A stretch of 42,104 nt of DNA from Flavobacteriaceae bacterium. Lineage in GTDB: Bacteria > Bacteroidota > Bacteroidia > Flavobacteriales > Flavobacteriaceae. Numbering within the stretch: position 1 is the stretch's first letter; every line of letters starts with the position of its first letter. The DNA is taken from NCBI GenBank assembly GCA_021151665.1, contig JAGKWW010000025.1, positions 1 through 42,104 of the forward strand, read 5' to 3'. Positions 1 to 8,593 of the stretch are shown here, in pieces. Position numbers and translations under genes: made by a program. The notes under the pieces were generated by a model, which saw nothing but the letters and a program-made list of their open reading frames with translations, ran no database searches and was not told the origin of the DNA.

Positions 1-147
1 ATACAATAATGAATTATTAAATATTACTAAATAATTTCTGTTCATTATTTAAAAATAAATTGCTTTTTTTGTATATCATATATGATTTTAATACATGTTA
101 ACATTTGCAGACCTTCAAAATTATACAATTTTCATATATATGCGATT

Positions 148-168
148 TTATAAAAATCATTTTTATAA
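148..168. promoter_or_regulatory. Inverted repeat upstream of aromatic operon (candidate operator)
   Basis: Perfect 9-bp arms TTATAAAAA and TTTTTATAA surround a TCA centre, about 64 bp before the first operon gene. A second perfect 12-bp palindrome, ATCATATATGAT, lies at 75-86. The whole 1-231 stretch is very AT-rich and holds no gene I can support. Spacing to the operon start would suit a dimeric repressor (TetR- or MarR-like regulators often control such operons), but no regulator gene is in view, so this is inference. Confidence 0.4.
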
Positions 169-231
169 CAAATTGGCTGAAGATGCTGTAAATAAAAATC
201 CCTTTATTTGTAAAACACCAAAACCGGACTT

Positions 232-840
232 ATGATAATCGATCCTGAAACCACGCTTCAAAAAAACGTGTATAAAATATTGACAGGAACAATTATTCCC
301 AGGCCCATCGGTTGGGTTTCTACCACAGATAAGGCAGGACGGAATAACCTCGCCCCTTTTTCTTTTTTTAACGCGGTCGGCGAAGACCCTCCCCATGTAA
401 TGTTTTCAACTGTGCGTACCGGCAACGTAAACAAGGACACACTTAACAATGTTCTTGAAACGGGAGAATTTGTCGTCAATCTAGCTACTGAATCACTTGC
501 CGAAGCCATGAACGCCACCTCGGCCTCTTTAGCAGCGGGCGTTAGTGAATTTGAAATCGCCGGCCTTACCCCGGCTCCGTCACTTATGATAAAAGCGCCA
601 CGTGTTTTGGAAAGCCCTGTGAATATGGAATGTCGTTTAGTGCATCACTACAGCCTTGAAGATCATAAAAACGGCGGCGCTACCGTGATCATTGGCCGGG
701 TGGTAATGTTTCATGTAGATGACAGCATTTTATTAGACGATTATAAAATAAATATGGAAGTGTACAAGCCTGTGGCACGCCTTGCAGGTGCAGCCTACGC
801 AAAGCTTGGAGAAACATTTTCAATAAAACGACCTGTATAA
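232..840 (+). CDS. Flavin reductase family protein (DIM6/NTAB type)
   Basis: This 202-residue protein matches the flavin reductase-like FMN-binding fold. The start of the domain is visible as 'PRPIGWVSTTD' (residues 23-33), followed by 'NLAPFSFFNAVGEDPP', which is typical of the FMN-binding loop. Members reduce FMN or FAD with NAD(P)H to feed two-component oxygenases, or act as oxidoreductases. It lies 2 bp before the monooxygenase fusion and probably forms an operon with it, so supply or recycling of reduced flavin for that enzyme is the likely job (inference). Length is normal for the family. The ATG at 232 is the only sensible start, with no clear Shine-Dalgarno site, as usual for Bacteroidota. 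Confidence 0.88.
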   Translation: MIIDPETTLQKNVYKILTGTIIPRPIGWVSTTDKAGRNNLAPFSFFNAVGEDPPHVMFSTVRTGNVNKDTLNNVLETGEFVVNLATESLAEAMNATSASLAAGVSEFEIAGLTPAPSLMIKAPRVLESPVNMECRLVHHYSLEDHKNGGATVIIGRVVMFHVDDSILLDDYKINMEVYKPVARLAGAAYAKLGETFSIKRPV

Positions 841-842
841 TA

Positions 843-3155
843 ATGAAGATTAGTGTTATTGGCGGCGGGCCAGGCGGATTGTATTTCTCGATCCTTGTTA
901 AGAAAGCCATGCCGCAGTTTGATATAAACGTATACGAGAGAAACCGGGCCGACGATTCCTTTGGGTTTGGCGTAGTTTTTTCTGATGAGACGCTGAGTGA
1001 GTTCCTGAGCCGAGACCCGGAATCATACGAACTTATCCGAAGCCGTTTTGCCTATTGGGACGAACTCGATGTGGCGCGGGACGGAGAAAAGGTACGCATT
1101 ACCGGCAACGGCTTTTGCGGATGCTCAAGGAAAACATTGCTGCAGCTCCTGCAACAGCGCTGCCGCGAAGAGGGAGTAAACCTTCATTTTGAAGCGAATG
1201 TTGATGACCTTTCGCAATTCTCCCATTCTGATATCATTGTAGCAGCCGATGGGATTAACAGCGCTATCCGCGACAAATTTGCCGAAGATTTCGGTACCCG
1301 TACAGAATTGAAAAGCAACCGATTTGTGTGGTTGGGTTCGACCCGCCCGCTTGACGCTTTTACCTACTTTTTCCGGAGTACGCCTTTCGGAGCCATGGTA
1401 GCACACACCTACCAGTATGAAGAAGGAATGAGTACATGGATTTTTGAAACCAGCGATGAAGCCTGGCAGAAAGCAGGTTTTGAAGTGGCCGATGAAGAGG
1501 GAACCATTGCGAAGCTGAAAGAAATTTTTAAGGAAGAGCTTGATGGCCATGGCCTTATCTCTAACCGTTCGCACTGGAGGCAGTTTCCTGCAATAACCAA
1601 TAAAAAGTGGCACAAAGATAATATTGTCCTTCTGGGCGATGCCAAGGCTACGGCCCACTACTCTATCGGGTCGGGTACAAAACTCGCTATGGAATGTGCT
1701 ATCGCGCTGGCAGACTCAGTTATTAAATATCAGGATGATACCGAAAAGGTTTTTGAAAACTACGAAAAGCTGCGCCGCAATAAAGTAGAAATTATTCAGC
1801 ACGCCGCCAATGTATCGCTTGACTGGTTTGAGCACATGGACCGTTACATGCAGCAGGATTTCATGCAGTTCGCCTTTAGCGTAATGACACGTTCTAAAAA
1901 GGTGACTTATGAAAACCTTGCTTTGCGCGATGCCTCTTTTACAGAGAACGTAGCCGCGGACTTCAATAGGAAGATCGGTAGCGAACGCGCCGAAACTTCG
2001 CCGGCATTTACGCCGTTTACCCTTCGTGGAATGACTGTGCCTAACCGCATTGTACTAAGCCCGATGGAGCAATATAATGCTAAAGAGGGGGTTGTAGGCG
2101 ACTGGCACCTGATGCATTACGGAGCACGGGCAACCGGCGGCATTGGCTTACTGCTCACCGAAGCGACCGCTATTTCGGCTACCGGAAGAATTACTGAAGG
2201 TTGCGCCGGCATTTGGTCTGAGGAACAGACCAATGCGTGGAAGAAGATTGTTGATTTTGTACATCAAAACAGTAACTCCAGGATAGGGATTCAATTAGGC
2301 CATTCCGGACGGAAAGGCGCCGTAAAATTTCCGTGGGAAGGAAACAATGAGCCATTGGAACATGGTTGGGAATTGCTGTCTGCATCGCCGATTGCCTTTA
2401 ATGACCGGATGGCAACACCGCGTGAAATGACCGTCGCCGATATGGATGATATTACGGGTCAATTTGTATCGGCTGCAAAGAACGCGGATAAAGCCGGATT
2501 CGACATGATCGAACTGCAGGCGCACCACGGGTTTTTATTGGCTTCGTTCCTGTCGCCGCTGACGAACCTACGGACGGATGAATATGGAGGAAGTATACAA
2601 AACCGATTAAAATTCCCGCTTCGCGTATTCAACGAGATGCGTGCCGTATTCCCGCAACATAAACCGATGAGTGTTCGTATCTCTGCATCCGACTGGGCAG
2701 AAGGTGGTATCACCGAAGCGGATGTGCTTGCCATTGCATCAGCTTTTAGAGATGCCGGTGCCGATATAATCAACGTTTCGACAGGGTTGACTGTAGAGAA
2801 TCAAAAGCCCGCTATAGGCAGGATGTGGCAAACCCCCTTCTCCGACCTTGTGCGCAATGAAGTCCACATACCTACAATAACGGCCGGGTACATCCAGGAT
2901 ATCGACCAGATTAATACCCTGCTACTCAACGGGCGCGCGGATTTGATCGCGCTTGGAAAAACCTTCCTGCTGGACCCGAACTTTGTGCGCAATGCACAGG
3001 CTTATGAACAGTACAGCGTAGATGATTTCGAAGCGCTGGCGATTCCAAAGCCCTACATGAGCGCGGTGTCACACTTATATCCGTACATCGGCGGGCAGCG
3101 CAAATCATTAGAGAATATGAAAAAGGCGCTCAAGCCGGTAACCCATAAAAAGTAA
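843..3155 (+). CDS. FAD monooxygenase / Old Yellow Enzyme fusion (2-aminobenzoyl-CoA or salicylyl-CoA hydroxylase type)
   Basis: The 770-residue protein is a fusion. Residues 1 to about 380 form an FAD aromatic hydroxylase: N-terminal GGGPGG dinucleotide motif at 7-12, and the second FAD motif 'LLGDAKATAHYS' near 262-273. From about 389 ('FTPFTLRGMTVPNRIVLSPM') to the end it is an Old Yellow Enzyme NADH:flavin oxidoreductase, with 'HHGFLLASFLSP' and 'DEYGGS' motifs. This arrangement and length match 2-aminobenzoyl-CoA monooxygenase/reductase, which hydroxylates and then reduces the ring of anthraniloyl-CoA, and the related proteins annotated as bifunctional salicylyl-CoA 5-hydroxylase/oxidoreductase. 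The aryl-CoA ligase next door fits a CoA-thioester substrate. Which aromatic acid is used cannot be read from the sequence; anthranilate is my first guess. Confidence 0.88.
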   Translation: MKISVIGGGPGGLYFSILVKKAMPQFDINVYERNRADDSFGFGVVFSDETLSEFLSRDPESYELIRSRFAYWDELDVARDGEKVRITGNGFCGCSRKTLLQLLQQRCREEGVNLHFEANVDDLSQFSHSDIIVAADGINSAIRDKFAEDFGTRTELKSNRFVWLGSTRPLDAFTYFFRSTPFGAMVAHTYQYEEGMSTWIFETSDEAWQKAGFEVADEEGTIAKLKEIFKEELDGHGLISNRSHWRQFPAITNKKWHKDNIVLLGDAKATAHYSIGSGTKLAMECAIALADSVIKYQDDTEKVFENYEKLRRNKVEIIQHAANVSLDWFEHMDRYMQQDFMQFAFSVMTRSKKVTYENLALRDASFTENVAADFNRKIGSERAETSPAFTPFTLRGMTVPNRIVLSPMEQYNAKEGVVGDWHLMHYGARATGGIGLLLTEATAISATGRITEGCAGIWSEEQTNAWKKIVDFVHQNSNSRIGIQLGHSGRKGAVKFPWEGNNEPLEHGWELLSASPIAFNDRMATPREMTVADMDDITGQFVSAAKNADKAGFDMIELQAHHGFLLASFLSPLTNLRTDEYGGSIQNRLKFPLRVFNEMRAVFPQHKPMSVRISASDWAEGGITEADVLAIASAFRDAGADIINVSTGLTVENQKPAIGRMWQTPFSDLVRNEVHIPTITAGYIQDIDQINTLLLNGRADLIALGKTFLLDPNFVRNAQAYEQYSVDDFEALAIPKPYMSAVSHLYPYIGGQRKSLENMKKALKPVTHKK

Positions 3156-3163
3156 AGCAAGCC

Positions 3164-4780
3164 ATGAAACACTATGAAGATAATTTTGCTCATGACCGCC
3201 TGCCCCATCCTTCGCTTCAGGCAGAATGCTTTACAGGGCATGAAGATTTCGAGTTTCCTGAAAGCCTGAATTGTGTGGAGCGGCTGCTGGATCTCCATAT
3301 AGCAGAAGGTAATGGCAACCGTGTGGCAATACGCACCCATGAAACCACATGGACGTATCAGGAGCTTTATGAAAAAGCGAACCAGATTGCACACGTGCTG
3401 CGGGAAAATCTCGACTTTATTCCCGGCAACCGGGTAATGATTCGCTCGGCGAATAACCCTATGTATGTGGCATGTTGGTTTGGCATCCTGAAAGCCGGCG
3501 GGATTGTAGTAGCAACCATGCCGCTGCTTCGCGAAAAGGAACTTTCGGTAATGATAGAAAGTGCAGAGATAAGCCATTCTTTGTGCGATTATCGTCTTGA
3601 GGATGACCTGCGGGCAGTAAAATCATCCTTCCTGAAAAACATCATCACTTTTGATGGTACCGGCACAGGCATTTCTAAACTTGAAACCCTGATGGGCAAC
3701 AAGCCTAAAACTATCGACAACTTCCCTACCCGCTCCGATTCGCTGTCTATAATAGGTTTCACTTCCGGCACGACCGGCAAACCTAAAATGACCGCACATT
3801 ACCACAAGGATATCCTGCTTATCTGCGAGGCGTTCCCAAAACATTGCCTGCAGCCGGTACCGGAAGATATTTTCACCGGAAGCCCTCCTCTCGGTTTTAC
3901 ATTCGGCCTGGGCGGGTTGGTGCTGTTTCCCTTTTACTACGGAGCATCAACTTTCCTGATAGAAAAGCCTACCCCCGACCTGCTACTGGAATCGATACAA
4001 CAACATAAAATCACGGTCTGTTTTACCGCACCTACTGCCTGGAGGGTATTGACAACCAAGGTAAAAGACTTTGAGATTTCGTCACTGCGCAAGTGCGTGT
4101 CGGCAGGCGAAACCCTCCCGGCTAAAGTCTGGGAAGACTGGTACAACGCCACCGGCCTGAAGATTATAGATGGCATCGGGTCAACGGAAATCTTGCATAT
4201 TTTTATATCGGCGCCAGAAGATGAAATGCGTCCCGGAGCCACAGGTAAAGCTATCCGTGGCTATGAGGCGTGTATTGTAGATAGTGAAGGAAATAAACTG
4301 CCACCCGGCGAACCCGGTCGTCTGGCAGTTCGGGGAATAACCGGTTGCAAATACCTTGCTGCTGAAGAGAAACAAAAAGAGTATGTAGAAAACGGATGGA
4401 ACATCACCGGTGATATCTTCAGGATGGATGAGGATGGCTACTTTTATTTTGTAGCCCGTGGCGATGATATGATCATATCCTCCGGGTATAACATTGCAGC
4501 CATTGAGGTAGAAAGCGTGCTCCTTTCCCACCCGCAAGTGGCAGAGTGCGCAGTTATAGGCCTTCCCGACGAAAACCGGGGTATGCTGGTATGTGCGTAC
4601 ATTGTACCAAAAGATGCGGCGCAAGCCGATGAGGGCCTTACAAAATCCATACAAGAGTGGTTTAAAGAGGTAGCGGCACCGTACAAGTATCCGCGTGAGA
4701 TACGCTATGTAGATATGCTGCCTAAAACAGAAACCGGCAAGATACAGCGCTTTAAACTAAAATCAACTGCAAAACCATGA
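3164..4780 (+). CDS. Aryl-CoA ligase (benzoate/2-aminobenzoate-CoA ligase-like, AMP-forming)
   Basis: A 538-residue acyl-adenylate-forming enzyme. The phosphate-binding loop 'FTSGTTGKPKMT' lies near residues 199-210. The adenylation motif 'DGIGSTEILHIF' follows near 335-346, and the hinge/C-domain signatures 'ITGDIF', 'GDDMIISSGYNIAAIEVE' and 'PKTETGKIQR' (the last holding the catalytic lysine) come later. The 'GIGSTE' form and the short length are typical of benzoate/2-aminobenzoate-CoA ligases rather than long-chain acyl-CoA synthetases. It would convert an aromatic acid, ATP and CoA to the aryl-CoA used by the preceding fusion enzyme. It starts 8 bp after that gene and overlaps the thioesterase by 4 bp (ATGA), so the genes are translationally coupled. 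Confidence 0.88.
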   Translation: MKHYEDNFAHDRLPHPSLQAECFTGHEDFEFPESLNCVERLLDLHIAEGNGNRVAIRTHETTWTYQELYEKANQIAHVLRENLDFIPGNRVMIRSANNPMYVACWFGILKAGGIVVATMPLLREKELSVMIESAEISHSLCDYRLEDDLRAVKSSFLKNIITFDGTGTGISKLETLMGNKPKTIDNFPTRSDSLSIIGFTSGTTGKPKMTAHYHKDILLICEAFPKHCLQPVPEDIFTGSPPLGFTFGLGGLVLFPFYYGASTFLIEKPTPDLLLESIQQHKITVCFTAPTAWRVLTTKVKDFEISSLRKCVSAGETLPAKVWEDWYNATGLKIIDGIGSTEILHIFISAPEDEMRPGATGKAIRGYEACIVDSEGNKLPPGEPGRLAVRGITGCKYLAAEEKQKEYVENGWNITGDIFRMDEDGYFYFVARGDDMIISSGYNIAAIEVESVLLSHPQVAECAVIGLPDENRGMLVCAYIVPKDAAQADEGLTKSIQEWFKEVAAPYKYPREIRYVDMLPKTETGKIQRFKLKSTAKP

Positions 4781-5211
4781 ATCAACCATTTATAAAAAAA
4801 GAAAAAGTGAGGTTTCAGCATGTAGATTATGCCGGAATCGTTTTTTACCCACGTTTCCTCGAGATGCTTAACTGCCTTGTAGAAGATTTTTATGAGGAAG
4901 CACTTGGCCAGCCTTTTAAAAATATCCATAAGACCGGCGGCGTGCCTACAGTAGACCTCAAAGTTCAATTCAGGAAAGCTGCGCGTCTCGGCGATGAACT
5001 CACGAAAAGCCTGTGGCTGAAGGAAATTAAAAATTCGTCTATGCTCTGCGGCTTTCGTTTTGAACACGAAGATGGCGCCACATGCCTTGAAGGCGAAGTA
5101 ACCCTGGTACGCGTAGATTTTACCGACGACAGGCAGGGCATAAAGGCAAGCCCCTTTCCTGAAGAGATGCGCCAGAAGCTGGAAGAGTACAGACTTACGG
5201 ATAATAGATGA
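4777..5211 (+). CDS. Acyl-CoA thioesterase, 4-hydroxybenzoyl-CoA thioesterase (4HBT) family
   Basis: A 144-residue single hotdog-fold protein. The N-terminal motif 'HVDYAGIVFYPRFLEM' contains the aspartate used by 4-hydroxybenzoyl-CoA thioesterases, and length is normal. The ATG overlaps the ligase stop codon. In an aryl-CoA pathway its likely role is to release CoA from a product or from dead-end thioesters. Actual acyl specificity cannot be deduced. Confidence 0.85.
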   Translation: MNQPFIKKEKVRFQHVDYAGIVFYPRFLEMLNCLVEDFYEEALGQPFKNIHKTGGVPTVDLKVQFRKAARLGDELTKSLWLKEIKNSSMLCGFRFEHEDGATCLEGEVTLVRVDFTDDRQGIKASPFPEEMRQKLEEYRLTDNR

Positions 5212-5271
5212 TAGAGGTAAGACTATAAGGTGCAATTCAAAATTTAAAATTCAGAATTTAAAATAAATATA

Positions 5272-6132
5272 ATGTTGGATTTACAAAAATTCAGGGCAGC
5301 CGCCGTTCAGGCATCCCCCGTATTCCTTAACGTCGATGCAACGGTAGAAAAAGCGTGCAGTATCATCGCCGAAGCCGCCGGAAATGCGGCGCAACTGGTT
5401 GCGTTTCCCGAAGTATTTGTGGCAGGCTACCCCTACTGGAACTGGATTATGACGCCGGTACAGGGAAGCCGTTGGTACGAGCAGCTTTATAAAAATTCGA
5501 TCGCAGTTCCCGGCCCCGAAACGCAACGGCTATGCGAAGCTGCGCGTGAGCACAATTGCCATGTGGTAATTGGCGTCAACGAACGCGGTCAGAGCCTAGG
5601 TGAAATATATAATACCGAGATCGGGCCCATTGGTACGCTGGCATGCGGCGAGAACACGAATACCCTTGCACGTTTCACGCTGCTGTCGCAGGGCGAGCTG
5701 ATACACATTGCCAATTACATTTCGCTGCCTGTTGCCCCGCCCGATTATAACATGGCAGAGGCGATAAAGATACGTGCGGCAGCGCATTCTTTTGAAGGGA
5801 AGCTGTTTACAATTGTGTCATGCTCTACCATAACACCGGAAATCATCGAGGCCATGAAAGCGGATGTACCTAATGCTGAAGAATTGCTGACACGTAAAAA
5901 CAGTGCGTTTTCGGGAATTATTGGTCCAAACGGCGCTGTTGTAGGCGAACCGCTTATTGACGAGGAGGGAATTGTATACGCCGATATCGACCTTAACCTT
6001 TGCATACAGCCGAAGCAGATGCACGATATCCTGGGGCATTACAACCGCTTTGATATTTTCGAATTGAAGGTTAACAACGCACCGCAAAAGAACATCACAT
6101 TTCACGAAGGCGAAAAAGGACTCGAAAGGTAA
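5272..6132 (+). CDS. Nitrilase-like carbon-nitrogen hydrolase with internal deletion (lacks the catalytic-lysine segment)
   Basis: The 286-residue protein aligns at both ends with aliphatic/aryl nitrilases: 'FPEVFVAGYPYWNW' carries the catalytic Glu47, and 'GTLACGENTNTLARFTL' carries the nucleophile Cys125. Between 'IYNT' (112-115) and 'EIGPIGT' (116-122) about 40 residues present in relatives are missing. That segment normally holds the conserved HRKLxPT block with the third triad residue, lysine. The reading frame is intact across the join at about 5616/5617. Family members are usually 310-340 residues. The enzyme may therefore be inactive or altered, a decaying gene, or an unrecognized variant. 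It sits 60 bp after the thioesterase in the same direction and may share its transcript. Confidence 0.82.
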   Translation: MLDLQKFRAAAVQASPVFLNVDATVEKACSIIAEAAGNAAQLVAFPEVFVAGYPYWNWIMTPVQGSRWYEQLYKNSIAVPGPETQRLCEAAREHNCHVVIGVNERGQSLGEIYNTEIGPIGTLACGENTNTLARFTLLSQGELIHIANYISLPVAPPDYNMAEAIKIRAAAHSFEGKLFTIVSCSTITPEIIEAMKADVPNAEELLTRKNSAFSGIIGPNGAVVGEPLIDEEGIVYADIDLNLCIQPKQMHDILGHYNRFDIFELKVNNAPQKNITFHEGEKGLER

Positions 6133-6237
6133 GAAGCATCATCCGCAGTTGAACACTATATATAGTTGCGTTAAACCTGTCAGCCATCACTTCTCAAACC
6201 CGTAATTTTAAAAGAAATCCATTTTAAAGTTACAGAT

Positions 6238-6441
6238 ATGAGCAAAGTTAAGAAAAGGGCAAAGAAGAGCAGCGCGAAGAAAAATAAGCTTGGCGTTAAG
6301 AATTCACTGGTAAATAATATCAATGCCCGAAAGAAGAAGGGCATTACGCGTTCCAAAAAAAAGAAAACGGTTTCTAAGAAATCGTATAAAAAGATGAAGA
6401 ACAACTGGGGCAAACGAAAAAAGAAAAAGGAAAAAAGGTGA
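6238..6441 (+). CDS. Small lysine-rich basic protein, function unknown
   Basis: A 67-residue, extremely basic protein with more than 25 lysines and several arginines, and no acidic residue until near the C-terminus. The central portion 'SLVNNINARKKKGITRSKKK' and 'TVSKKSYKKMKNNW' is not simple lysine repeat and resembles small conserved Bacteroidota proteins, as far as I recall. Nucleic-acid or ribosome binding is plausible from charge alone, but nothing shows it. The high A content means a chance open frame must be considered. There is no strong ribosome-binding site. Confidence 0.55.
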   Translation: MSKVKKRAKKSSAKKNKLGVKNSLVNNINARKKKGITRSKKKKTVSKKSYKKMKNNWGKRKKKKEKR

Positions 6442-6589
6442 GACTTTCTTTACGGGGCAGGCAGGTTTATTAATCCCCCTCCTGACTCTTTAAAGTGGGC
6501 AATCAGCTATAATTGAAACCATTGTCCCGTTTCGAAAAGCATAATAAATAAAAGGAATAAAAAATTTCAAACCATGACTAATATCAGGT

Positions 6590-6617
6590 TTTGTGGTTTA
6601 TGTCTTACATACTTTTG
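6590..6617 (+). promoter_or_regulatory. Flavobacterial promoter of the OmpW-like gene
   Basis: A TTTG element (-33 box, TTG at 6591-6593) and TACTTTTG (6610-6617), a match to the Bacteroidota -7 consensus TAnnTTTG, are separated by 16 bp. Transcription would begin near 6623, leaving a leader of about 20 nt. The 6442-6589 stretch before it holds nothing else I recognize. Confidence 0.6.
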
Positions 6618-6643
6618 ACATGTAATTCAAAATCATTTAACCG

Positions 6644-7324
6644 ATGAAAAAAATAGTACTGGCTGTTATGGCGCTTGGCCTTTTCAGCATCAACATGGCA
6701 AATGCACAGGAAGAAAGTAAACCAACTGATTTTAAAAAATGGCAGGTTCGCCTTAGAGGTGTAGGTGTTATTCCGGATGAAAAAGCAACGATCGGGATAA
6801 TTGGCGGCGATGTTGCTGTATCGAACACATTTATCCCCGAGCTTGACTTTACTTATTTCTTTACAAAAAACATTGCAGCAGAGCTTATCCTTGGTACTAC
6901 AAAACACAACGTACACACAACAGCTTCAGATATTTCTGCCGTGGGTGGGCCAACAAGTTATGATGTAGACCTTGGTAGTGTTTACCTGCTGCCTCCTACC
7001 CTTACTGCACAGTACCACTTTTATGTAGGCGATATTTTTAAGCCATACGTAGGCGCGGGTATTAACTACACCATTTTTTACAACGAAAAATCAGGTGATG
7101 TTGTTAAAGGAGTAGATTACAAAAATAATGTGGGCTACGCATTCCAGGCCGGTTTCGACCTAATGCTGAACGACACTTATTTTATAAATGTAGACTGCAA
7201 AAAATTGTTCCTTAATACAGACGTAACAGTAGATGCTTCTAACCTTGCTCCCGGCCTTACTATCCCGGCCGATGTAGACCTGAATCCGTGGTTGCTTGGG
7301 TTTGGTGTTGGTATGAAGTTTTAA
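6644..7324 (+). CDS. OmpW-family outer membrane protein
   Basis: A 226-residue protein starting with a clear signal peptide (residues 1 to about 21, cleavage after 'MANA'). The mature part has alternating beta-strand pattern. Motifs typical of OmpW barrels are visible: 'FIPELDFTYFFTKNIAAELIL' in short form near residues 66-86, 'LPPTLTAQYHF' and 'PYVGAGINYTIFY', and a C-terminal aromatic residue (phenylalanine), as outer-membrane assembly signals usually have. OmpW proteins form 8-strand barrels with a hydrophobic channel, and roles in small hydrophobic molecule uptake have been proposed. It has its own promoter and terminator and is therefore a single-gene unit. Confidence 0.88.
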   Translation: MKKIVLAVMALGLFSINMANAQEESKPTDFKKWQVRLRGVGVIPDEKATIGIIGGDVAVSNTFIPELDFTYFFTKNIAAELILGTTKHNVHTTASDISAVGGPTSYDVDLGSVYLLPPTLTAQYHFYVGDIFKPYVGAGINYTIFYNEKSGDVVKGVDYKNNVGYAFQAGFDLMLNDTYFINVDCKKLFLNTDVTVDASNLAPGLTIPADVDLNPWLLGFGVGMKF

Positions 7325-7355
7325 TTCGTTTCATTTTTTTAGTGGGATTTAGTGT

Positions 7356-7392
7356 GAGGGGTCGCTGCTTTATGCAGCGGCCTCTTTTTTTT
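7356..7392 (+). terminator. Rho-independent terminator after OmpW gene
   Basis: A hairpin with stem CGCTGC/GCAGCG and outer GAGG/CCTC pairs closes a TTTAT loop and is followed by eight T residues. It lies at the convergent junction with the cysteine desulfurase gene, whose stop codon starts in the T run. Confidence 0.85.
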
Positions 7393-8524
7393 ACACCTCC
7401 CTTAACGCTGCAATAAGCAGGTCAATGTCCTCCTTTGTATTATAATGGCTGAACGAGATGCGTAGCGAAGGCTTCTTCAAATCGTTCCCTGAAAGTATTT
7501 CGGCCAATACGTGAGAAGGCTTTATGCTGCCCGACTGGCATGCGCTTCCACGGGAAACAGCTATCCCTTTCATATCTAAAGAAAATAGTATCATCGCAGT
7601 TTTTTCTTCCGGCAACGGAAGCAGGACATTGGCAATCGTGTAAAACATTTCGTTATCACGACTATAACCGTTTACAGCGTAGCCCGGAAAGGTTTCCGCA
7701 AGCAGGCCTAAAAGATAGTCCCGCAACTCTTTTATATAGCTGCGATCCTCATCGAGATTCGCATATGCAAGCTCTAATGCTTTTGCCATCCCCACTATCT
7801 GATGTAGACCCTCGGTGCCCGCCCGCAGTCCCTTTTCCTGCTCACCCCCAAAGATTATAGGCTCAAATGCAATTCCTTTCCTGACGAATGCAAACCCGAC
7901 GCCTTTAGGGCCGTGGAACTTATGTGCGCTGGCCGCTATAAAATCTACGGGCAGCTCTTTGAGGTTTATCCATGTTTTACCTACAGATTGTACAGCATCG
8001 CTGTGAAAAAGGGCGCCATACTTCCGGCAAAGTTCACCGGTTTTTATCAGGTCCAGGACCACTCCGGTTTCATTATTCACATGCATAAGGCTTACCAGCG
8101 TTGGTAATTCGTCCTGCAGCAATTCCTCCAGTGCGGCCATATCCGGCAGGCCACAGTTTGTTAGCGCCGCATAGTCTACCCTTATATCAAACTCCCTCTG
8201 TAGGGCTTCGACGGTGTGAAGTACCGCATGATGCTCTGTTTTAGAAGTGATAATACGGCGAACGCCAAGATGTTTCACAGCATTTCGCAAAATGAAATTA
8301 TCCGCCTCGGTACCCCCCGATGTGAATATAATTTCACGCGCTTCTGCCCCTATTTGTGCAGCAATGGTTTTACGGGCTGTTTCCAGGATTGATTTCGCTG
8401 CACGGCCAAAACTATGAGTAGAAGAAGGATTGCCGTACGATTCGGCCATCGCGCTTGTCATTGCCGAAATAACTTCGGGATGTATGGCCGTTGTAGCGGC
8501 ATTATCCAGGTAGACTCTTTTCAT
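7391..8524 (-). CDS. Cysteine desulfurase (NifS/IscS-type aminotransferase class V)
   Basis: A 377-residue PLP enzyme beginning 'MKRVYLDNAATT', the classic N-terminus of cysteine desulfurases. The PLP lysine sits in 'SAHKFHGPKGVGF' (about residue 200), and the catalytic cysteine in 'SRGSACQSGS' (about residue 326). It removes sulfur from cysteine for Fe-S clusters, tRNA thiolation or similar. An upstream in-frame extension to 8716 is open but runs into the divergent lipoprotein gene and lacks family similarity, so I chose the ATG at 8524. It stands alone; no IscU- or SufU-like gene is nearby. Confidence 0.92.
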   Translation of the reverse strand: MKRVYLDNAATTAIHPEVISAMTSAMAESYGNPSSTHSFGRAAKSILETARKTIAAQIGAEAREIIFTSGGTEADNFILRNAVKHLGVRRIITSKTEHHAVLHTVEALQREFDIRVDYAALTNCGLPDMAALEELLQDELPTLVSLMHVNNETGVVLDLIKTGELCRKYGALFHSDAVQSVGKTWINLKELPVDFIAASAHKFHGPKGVGFAFVRKGIAFEPIIFGGEQEKGLRAGTEGLHQIVGMAKALELAYANLDEDRSYIKELRDYLLGLLAETFPGYAVNGYSRDNEMFYTIANVLLPLPEEKTAMILFSLDMKGIAVSRGSACQSGSIKPSHVLAEILSGNDLKKPSLRISFSHYNTKEDIDLLIAALREV

Positions 8525-8530
8525 AATGTG

Positions 8531-8556
8531 CAAAATTACATAAATGCTGCCTGCAA
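8531..8556 (-). promoter_or_regulatory. Promoter of cysteine desulfurase gene
   Basis: On the minus strand TTG (8554-8556) and TAATTTTG (8531-8538) lie 15 bp apart, matching the flavobacterial pattern with a slightly short spacer. Transcription would start within the first few bases before the ATG at 8524, giving a near-leaderless mRNA. Confidence 0.45.
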
Positions 8557-8593
8557 TTTGAAATTGGAATAGCACCATTAACTTTAAAAAAGT

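Noticed and set aside
1125..1658. Long minus-strand frame inside the monooxygenase gene
   Set aside because: It is antisense to a gene with clear domain motifs and shows no pattern of its own.
5212..5271. Direct AT-rich repeats between thioesterase and nitrilase genes
   Set aside because: Short AAATTTAAAAT-like repeats are low-complexity sequence; no promoter or operator could be argued.
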